A stretch of 64,000 bases of DNA from positions 496,001 to 560,000 of the forward strand of contig JAIWZP010000015.1 in assembly GCA_025201375.1 (NCBI GenBank). The letters run 5' to 3'. This stretch comes from Gongronella butleri. Lineage: Eukaryota; Mucoromycota; Mucoromycetes; Mucorales; Cunninghamellaceae. This document shows positions 57,037 to 64,000 of this stretch, piece by piece. The position numbers and the translations under genes are program-made. A model generated the notes under the pieces. That model made no database searches. It saw only the letters and a program-made list of their open reading frames with translations, and was not told the DNA's origin. Every line of letters starts with the position of its first letter. Position 1 is the stretch's first letter.

Positions 57037-57648
57037 CTAGAAGCCTATGAAAATAAAAAAAAAAAGACGCGTCAGTGCGCGATCAAATGGGACAAAACTT
57101 GAACCTTACAGCATTGGCAGTCGAAGGGGCACTCGGGCGTGTCCTCGCCCTCGCCTATCCTCAGGTCCTTGACATCGTACAATGGGTAGCCGTCGTCCGT
57201 GAGACGCTCTACCGTGAAATAAAAATGAATTCAACATGTTTTTTGAAGCCCTTCTTTCCCCAATGGGTCCCTTACTCGACTTTTTGCCGCGCGAGTCGGC
57301 AAAGGCGTCGTCGGCGGCGTGCTTTGCCTCGACGGGGGGCGGCTGCTTGCGTTTTAGGGACTTTACAGCGGCCAACTCGGAAAAGACGACCTCCTGGACC
57401 TTGTTTTCATCCTCCTTTTCGTCCGTTTCGGTTTGCTCGGTGTCGCTTGTCTCTTTTTTGGTGTCCTTTTTCTTTTTGTTCTTGGTGTCCTTGGCAGGTG
57501 TGGGCTCGGTGGCCGTTTTTTCGGTGCTCTTTGTCTTTCCCGAGAAGATATCGTCGATCTCGTCGGCCGCGCTCTTTTTCGAGGGCGCGCCGTCCTTGGT
57601 CGTGGGTGTCTTTTTGTCTGCCGCGGCCGTGCTCTTCTTTTTGCCCAT
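57037..57648 (-). CDS. DUF1764 family protein with an 8-nt terminal exon
   Basis: The protein begins MGKKKSTAAADKK at 57,648. Exon 1 (57,648-57,276) is Lys/Glu/Thr-rich and disordered except for DEIDDIFSGK, the conserved N-terminal DUF1764 motif. Exon 2 (from 57,221) gives KRLTDDGYPLYDVKDLRIGEG and CPFDCQC, the C-terminal signature. The family normally ends in CPFDCxCCF followed by stop. Here the last Cys codon is split: T, then an intron with GT 57,107-57,106 and acceptor TTCATAG, then GCTTCTAG (57,044-57,037), giving Cys-Phe-stop. Function of DUF1764 is unknown; it is widespread in eukaryotes. The intron between exons 1 and 2 is short and keeps the frame. Confidence 0.85.
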
Positions 57649-57950
57649 GGTGTGGCGTTTGATCAAAAGTTGAAGAACAAAAAAAAAAAAAAAAAAAAAG
57701 TGTCAAGCCGCCCCTCATAATTTTTTATGCGCCTGGTGTGCCCAATTTGGCCATGGCACTGTCAAACTCCGTCGCGATCTGCTTTTTTTGCGGCCTTTTT
57801 TGCCATGCAAGAATGTATAATTTATTGTGATTATTGACCTGAAGATGCAAAATATAGCACAATTTTGACAGTGGACAGAGGAAAAAGTAAAAAGAGGAGA
57901 GGAAGGGGGGGGGGAATCAGAGTTTAAAAAAAAAGTCCAGCAAGGTGCGT
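57649..57950. other. Spacer between DUF1764 and UBR1-type gene
   Basis: 302 bp with an A-run (57,680-57,699); carries the DUF1764 promoter and the 3' end of the UBR gene. No coding exon. Confidence 0.45.
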
Positions 57951-58606
57951 CTACCAGGACTCCCAGCGCTGGTAGCTTGGGGAAACCTCCATGCGTCTGC
58001 GGACAAAGGCAGGGATCGAGTGTGTGAGCCACAATTGGCGCAATTGCTCGTAGCGCTTGGCATTGAGGAACTGGGGCTTGCCGCGTCTAAAGAAAGAAAG
58101 AAAGAAGAGCATGAGACACATCAAGAGGAAATCGAAAAAAATGACAAAAATTGTTTACCGCAAAAAGATGTCTGCTTCGCCGTGTGAATCGAGGTAGGGC
58201 GCGCTCATGATGGTGGCGCCATTATCATGGAGCAGGAGGATCAGACACTCCTTGATGACCATGTAGATGCCGATTTCGCCGCCACACTTGCGCATATGCA
58301 GATTGCATTCACCGAGGTTGTCTTGCATGCAGCAATAGCGGCGTGCGCACACAATGGTGCCACAAACGAGACAGAGGGCAGGGTCCTCGGGGACGGTCTT
58401 GCAATTGCGGCACACGCGGCGCGCACTCTCCTCAAACAGCTGGTCCATGCGATACGGTAGCGTGATGAGCGAAAATGGCGTCGGCAGATTGAGCTGGAGA
58501 TTTAGCAATTTTGCGTAATCCGGCGTGGTGGTCTTTGTCACGGCCGACGACGTCGACGAGGACACCTGAAAAAAAAAGGATGAGACTCTCCAATTCCTCA
58601 CTGGGC

Positions 58607-58640
<34 letters not shown>

Positions 58641-61600
58641 TTTTCCAAATGCAGCGAGTAGAACGAATAGGCATTACACCATTTGCTGACGAGGTCCGAC
58701 TCGATGTCTGTCCATTGCAAGAGTTGGTCAAAGGTGGGGAGGCGCAAGACGGTGAGCAATCGATCGTATTCGTTGCTATCCTGTTGCATAGGGTCGTCCA
58801 TGTCTTGTTTTTCGTCGTCTGGCAAGGGTGGGATGAAGCCGTGGTGGACGACCATGAGCAGCAGGCTCTTGCGGAGGAAGGGTAAGGTGAATGTGCGGAC
58901 GAGGGCAACGAGGACGCGTGGGGGGATCTGCGCAAAGAATTTGGCGGTGAATTCGGCAGGCACGTTGAGGCAGCGCATGATGTGGTTGGCAATGGCGACC
59001 ATGGCCATGGCGGATGGATCATGGTCACTTTGGCCCGTCTGTTGTGCGACTTGGGCAAAGGCGGCGTGGACACGTGGATCATCGAGGACTTCGTTGCCGG
59101 TGAGCGACTGCATGAGTCCGATGATGGCCTTTGTGATGTCCGCGACGAGCATGAGGCGCATGGTGTGGTGCGGATCGACCAATGTGCGTGGCGTTGCGAA
59201 TCCGAGGGTGGTGAGCACACGGAAGGGATCGTCGCACAGCAATGGTTTGGTGGTGATGGAGTTTGTGGGAACAGAGGCATTGTCGGGCGCGAGGAGCACC
59301 TGAGAAAGGGTAGAAAGGGCGATGCGCTGCAGCGTATGCTTGGATTCGGCCACCCAGGCCATTTCCATGAGGGACGGGAGCAATTGAAGGGTGCATGCGA
59401 GGATTTTCAACAAAGTCTGATTTTGCGACGACACATCATCCAAAAAGAGCCCCGTGTGCTCCACCGTCAGATCGCGACCCTTGACAGACCCGCCGCGCTG
59501 CGCAATCTCCATGGCGGCAATCGTGTACGCATACATGTCGAACAATTGGATCACCGATTGATGCAGATCCATCAAGCTGAGGATCATCCGTTTGCTATTG
59601 TTGGCTGCCGTCATCTTGCAAGTGCTGAGCAATTGGTTGTAAATGTGCCGCAATGCTTCCACGGCTTGTGTGTGTTGCCCGTCCATCAGCATGTCCAATG
59701 TGGCCTGAGCCGATGTCGTGGATGCAAATAAGAGCAACGGCGTCGATGGCGATGTCGATGTTGTTGCTGCTGCTGTTGCAGTTTGTGGTGATGATGATGC
59801 CGCGGTGGTAGCCATGGCTTCGCGCACGTTAAAGGGCGACAATGGCATCCGTAGTGGTCGTCTCGAGCTGTTGGTGATCAAATCGTGGATCGTCACATAC
59901 TCATCTCCATCCGAGAGGATCGGGGGTGGCGATGAGGGCGATGTTTCTGCTGAAACGACGATTTTCATCTCATTGTACGCATTTTGCCATTGCGAGAGTG
60001 CATCATCAAAGGGTGTTTTTGGCGACACGACGCCTGGATGAGCCTCGGGTTTGCCTTTCCAAAGAATCGGGAGCAAAACGTTGCCAAGGGCTTTGCAGAG
60101 GGGGCAAAGGAATCGGCGACGTGCAATCATGGTAGGCAAATCGGGAGCGGTGAAGCGTGGATCTTGCTCGACGGCACTTTGATAATTGTCAAAGCACTCG
60201 GCATGCATCAAATGGCCACATGACGACACATGCAGGCCCGACGCGCTCGCATCTATTGGGAATCCGTGCAGATCCATTGTCTTTTGAGCATCTGCTGCAG
60301 GCGATGAGGACGATGCCATTTTCTTGGTGGCGCAATTGTCGCCCAGAATGGTATCGCACACATCGACCAGGATATCAGGCTGTTTGAGTGGTGTGTGGCG
60401 CATCACGTGCGAATGCTGCACAAGGCCCAACATGCCGTACACAAGTCCATTGCGGCCCAATTCCTCTTGGCATACAATACAAGTGCCAGAGGGGAAATGG
60501 CATAATCGCTGCACGGCGTCTTGGTCTTGCTGTTGGTCATGGTGAGGATGGTCCAATCCCTCGTCCAATGCCTCATGGTCGTCCAAATGATCATGGTCAT
60601 TGTCGTCGTCATCCTCACCATACAAATCGCCGTGTTGCGACAAGAATTGCGATTGTGCCTGTGCGAATTGCGACATGATGGCGGCTTGGCGTGCCTTGGC
60701 CGCTGCCTTTTTACGCTCGTACTCGGAGGGGCCATTGGAAGCCGCCTGCGCGTCGGCGGCATGCAGCGCCTTGGCCGTCTCACGCCAATCGGCAATCGCT
60801 TGTTGCACCGCCGCATCGTCCACGGTGTTTTTCTCAATCAAATCCACAATAAAGTACAGACGCTTGTGAATGTGTTCGAGATGGTGCTTTTCAGACAGGC
60901 ACCGCAGTAACACCGTCAGCAACGTCGCCGGCTCGCGCTCAATGGCACTGATGCGGATCCCGTGCTTTTCCTTGGTCGCATGGTAGAAAAAGCCCTTTTC
61001 CATCGGTTCGTGCTCTTCATTGTCGTTCAAGGTCGATGCCGAGGACGCGCGCTGCTTGCCCTTGGATTTCTTGTGGTTGCCGCCGCCGCTGCCGGCTTTC
61101 TTGTTTTGCGCGTCATCCTGAGCCGCAAGCATCGCCAAGTACAGTGCACTTTCCAACACCGTGTCGCTCGGATGCGCCGACGTCTTCATGTGCCACAAGG
61201 CATGCAACACGATCTGGCAAAGCATCGACGATTGCAAAAACTCGCCCAAACGCGTAAATGGACCAAACGGCACCTTGACAAGGCGCGGCAAAACGATCAA
61301 TTCGTCTTTTTTGTTCTTTTTGTGGTCGTCCTCGGCCGCCTTTTGTGACGGGGACGACGCCGATGACGACGACGATGAAGACGAGCTGAGCCATTCGGCC
61401 CACGCCGGATCGGTCTGTGTCAGGTGGGGTCGATGCTTGCGCAAGGCGTCAAAGGCCTCTTCGCGATGATTGCGCGTGAAATGCCAAAAGTACGGGTCCA
61501 GATCATCATAATAGGGGTCCTTGAGCTCGTAGACGCCATGGTCATTCAATCCGTCGGGCGGCTTGTACGTGGCAAGCTCCAACAGCGTGCTTTCAAAGGC

Positions 61601-63187
61601 CTCATGCTCGTGCAAGTGCTCCGGCACAAGCTTGACCAATTCCGAATGCGACATGGTGGCAATGCCCAGATACTGGATGATGTAGCGCCGGATATGGTGT
61701 TCGACCGACATGGCCGACGCGTAGCCACGCTCCGTCGCGCAAATCACAAGCAATCCAAGGAATTCCTCCACCATGTAAAGCAATTGCGTCGCCTCATAGT
61801 CGCCAGGCATGTGCTGAGGCACCTTGCCGCTGAACCATTCATACAATTTGAACCGATCCAGCATCGTCACAAGCAGATGATCAGGATCCGTCGCCACAAA
61901 CCCGGCCTGCAGCAGGTAAATGTCACGATCGTACGTGTTGCCGCGCACGCTGATGTCCTTGTACGTGCGTGCCTAATTGATCATGATCCGAATTGGACAT
62001 TGGAAGTCGTTAGAAAAAAAAAGGTGCTTTCTTTTTTTTCCTTCTTTTTTCTTTTTTCTCTCGCCCCAATTTTTTTCTTTTTACCTGATTGCGCACGCCA
62101 TAGCCATTGCGGACCCAGACGCCGCAATTGATTTGTGACAGGAGCACAATGGTGCGCAGCGGATAATCGAGCAGGGTGAGGAAGAGGTCATTGTCCTTGT
62201 CGCTATGATTGTTGCGCGCAATCATCTGTTTGAACTGGCCAAGGCCCAGGGCCACGAGCAGATCATCGCGCAGCAAGGTCACGTGCTCAAGCAACTCGGA
62301 AAGCAGCCAGTGAAACGGGTGGTGGAACGACACGGGCTCGCGTGTGACGTCGTAATCGACAATGTTGAACGATCCGGCGTGGGGCGTGTGCACCTGCTTA
62401 AATTGTTGGTCGCGTGCACCGCGGATCAGCACCTGCGGCGCGCCATTGTTGGCGGCGGACGCGTCACCAAGCGTGCTCTGCAACTCTGTCGATTTTTGGG
62501 GCTGCCATCGCGTGATTTCATCCAGTACACGGTAAATCGACCGGCACAGGCTCCGTGACGCGGCAACGAGCGTGTCATGGTCATGAGAACTCAAATGCTC
62601 CGACGAGAAGCATTCGGCAAACATGTGGCAAATCTTGGCAATCTGCAGCGTCACATTGAACGCGCTCACCCATGAATTCGACTCGTATTCGACGTGCGTG
62701 TGCCGCTGTCGCACCAATGGGTCCATGGCCTGGAACTGGTACAACATGTCCATCATCGACCGCAGGTACAGCGGGTCCTTGGTCACCTCCGACTTGACCA
62801 GATCCGCATTCAGCACATAGCGCAAGTCAAAAAACGTAAACGCGTACCGGTGCCGCGTAATGGATCGCGATCGGCAGTCCACCTGCATCGTCCGATAACG
62901 CTCGGGTAACACCATGTGTACATGATCCGTCAAAAAGAAATTCGACAGCAGACTGCACACAATCCCAAAGAAACGGTACTGCTTGACAAGCATCCATGCC
63001 ACCGTCGGCACCGTCAGCAGCTGCACAGACAATGACGTGATCGAATGCTCAGGCTCTCGGTCCTTGAAAAAGAACGCGTCCACAAGATCAGGGTAATTGC
63101 GCGCGAGACGGATCCCTTTTTTTTTTATGGAAAAAAAAAATGAGCCTTTGTTTTTCTTTTTTTTTTCTTTTCATTTTCTTTTTTTTT

Positions 63188-63219
<32 letters not shown>

Positions 63220-64000
63220 CTTTTTTTTTCTTTTTTTTTTTCTTTTCTTTTTTCTTTTTCTCTCTCTCTCTCTCTTTCTCTCTTTTTTTTTTCTCATTTT
63301 TTCATATTTTACCAAGGATGGGCCGGTAGTCAAAGTTTGAAATCAATGTGCCAATGAGCAGATCCTTGATGCAGGTGCGTGCGAGCTTCCACAGGCGCAA
63401 ATCGAATTGGAGCAAGTAATCGAGGCGCAGCTTGCGCTTGAATTCGGCCTTCATGCTGGTATTGACTTGGCGAAAGGACGATGGGCTCGGTGGGAACACG
63501 GGCATCCCGAGCAGAGCCTCGTTGCGCTCGATTTCGGCCTTTTCCTTTTGCTCCATGGCGGCGAGCCATGCATCCAGGTCATAGCTGAGATCGACAATGT
63601 CCTGGACAGATGACGATGAATGGGTGGTGGGGTGGTTGCTAGAGGAGCGGCGGCGTGCAGAAGGAGGAGGAGGAGGAGGAGGTGTCGTCGTAGACGCGTT
63701 CAATGGTTGGGTATGTTGTTCTTGCTGTTGGGCACGCGCTTGGCGCGCCAATTGGATCACGGGCACTGTATTGGGGGCAAAGCGCGCCGTGCGTAGCTGC
63801 GGTATCCGTGACGACGACATGGACGACAAGGACGATGAGGATGAGGACGAGGATGCGCGTCGACGTCGACGGCGTGTCAATGTTGGCCCCGCCGGCGTAT
63901 CTTGATTCAAATTCGCGTCATTTGTGGAAGGCGCAAGCCATTCGCTGGCCTCCTCGGCCGATTGGTAGTCCATGGGATCATCATTGTCATCGTCGTCGTC
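57951..64000 (-). CDS. UBR1-type N-recognin E3 ubiquitin ligase, C-terminal part (runs off right edge)
   Basis: Exons seen: 64,000 (edge) to 63,313, 63,115-62,085, 61,972-58,640, 58,565-58,159, 58,086-57,951; all joins keep frame, about 1,865 aa visible. The part in view lacks the UBR box and ClpS-like domain, expected further upstream. Landmarks: GVWVRNGYGVRNQ then RDIYLLQAGF (helical core of UBR1), a RING-H2-like segment from CIVCQEELGRN to SCGHLMHAECF and FLCPLCKALGN, and the C-terminal cap CRNCKTVPEDPALCLVCG, YCCMQDNLGECNLHMRKCGG, APYLDSHGEADIFLRRGKP, which is the autoinhibitory region of UBR1/2. It ubiquitinates proteins with destabilising N termini for proteasomal decay. Long Ser/Arg- and Asp-rich low-complexity inserts occur at the N-terminal side. 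Confidence 0.93.
63137..63300. repeat. Poly-pyrimidine tract in UBR intron 1 (CTTTTTTTT repeats)
   Basis: On the minus strand this is a purine tract within the intron between 63,313 and 63,115, made of repeated AGAAAAAAAA units; a typical extreme case of the A-rich introns of this genome. Confidence 0.85.

Noticed and set aside
58683..59731. Long plus-strand frames opposite the UBR gene
   Set aside because: Antisense shadows of the 3.3 kb UBR exon; lack domains.
1..64000. Bacterial operons, Shine-Dalgarno sites or phage genes
   Set aside because: Genes are intron-split eukaryotic ones; no such signals.

Overview
This window looks like nuclear DNA of a fungus, most probably an early-diverging (non-Dikarya) one. 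Every recognisable gene is eukaryotic. Most are split by short GT-AG introns (about 50-110 nt, some longer) whose ends are often runs of A after GT and runs of T before AG. A secreted intradiol ring-cleavage dioxygenase of the kind known from fungi points to fungi; a true E2F factor, which ascomycetes and basidiomycetes generally lack, points away from Dikarya. The lineage is an inference, not a proof. The exon joins given here were worked out by hand from splice signals, frame continuity and family resemblance.

Layout. 1-9.2 kb is a compact minus-strand block: the 5' part of a WD40 protein, an N-myristoylation-motif methyltransferase, a large DEDDy 3'-5' exonuclease with a ubiquitin-interacting motif, and Mediator subunit MED7. 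9.2-22.8 kb is a repeat graveyard: a dimeric 0.5 kb repeat, a pogo-like MITE with TA target duplication, an hAT-like MITE with a perfect 8-bp duplication, a 1.03 kb foldback element with about 400-bp arms, and around these the broken remains of a plus-strand gene that resembles Fanzor (eukaryotic TnpB-like) proteins. A tRNA-Ser(GCT) lies at 22.83 kb. 23.7-29 kb holds the mitochondrial branched-chain keto acid dehydrogenase E1 alpha gene, an acidic coiled-coil protein and an SNF1/AMPK-like kinase.

29.4-34 kb is a second mobile island: an intact DDE transposase carrying a C-terminal chromodomain, a convergent gene for a two-module Cys/His protein, and a perfect 175-bp inverted repeat with an 18-nt loop. 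34.2-47.3 kb is gene-dense again: a mitochondrial RCC1-like protein, E2F, metaxin, RNase P/MRP subunit RPP30, mitochondrial IF2 and a protein of unknown function. 47.3-56.2 kb is mostly repeats with two secreted-protein genes (the dioxygenase and a small six-cysteine protein). 56.2-64 kb has an orphan gene, a DUF1764 protein ending in an 8-nt exon, and the C-terminal half or more of a UBR1-type N-recognin that runs off the right edge.

The housekeeping genes cover mitochondrial protein import and translation (metaxin, mIF2, RCC1L), amino-acid catabolism (BCKDHA), RNA processing (RPP30), transcription (MED7, E2F), signalling (kinase) and protein turnover (UBR1). They do not form an operon-like pathway; several share short intergenic regions, notably RPP30 and mIF2, which diverge from 197 bp. 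The short palindrome TACTGTA/TACAGTA is strikingly frequent in the repeat islands and nearly absent from exons.
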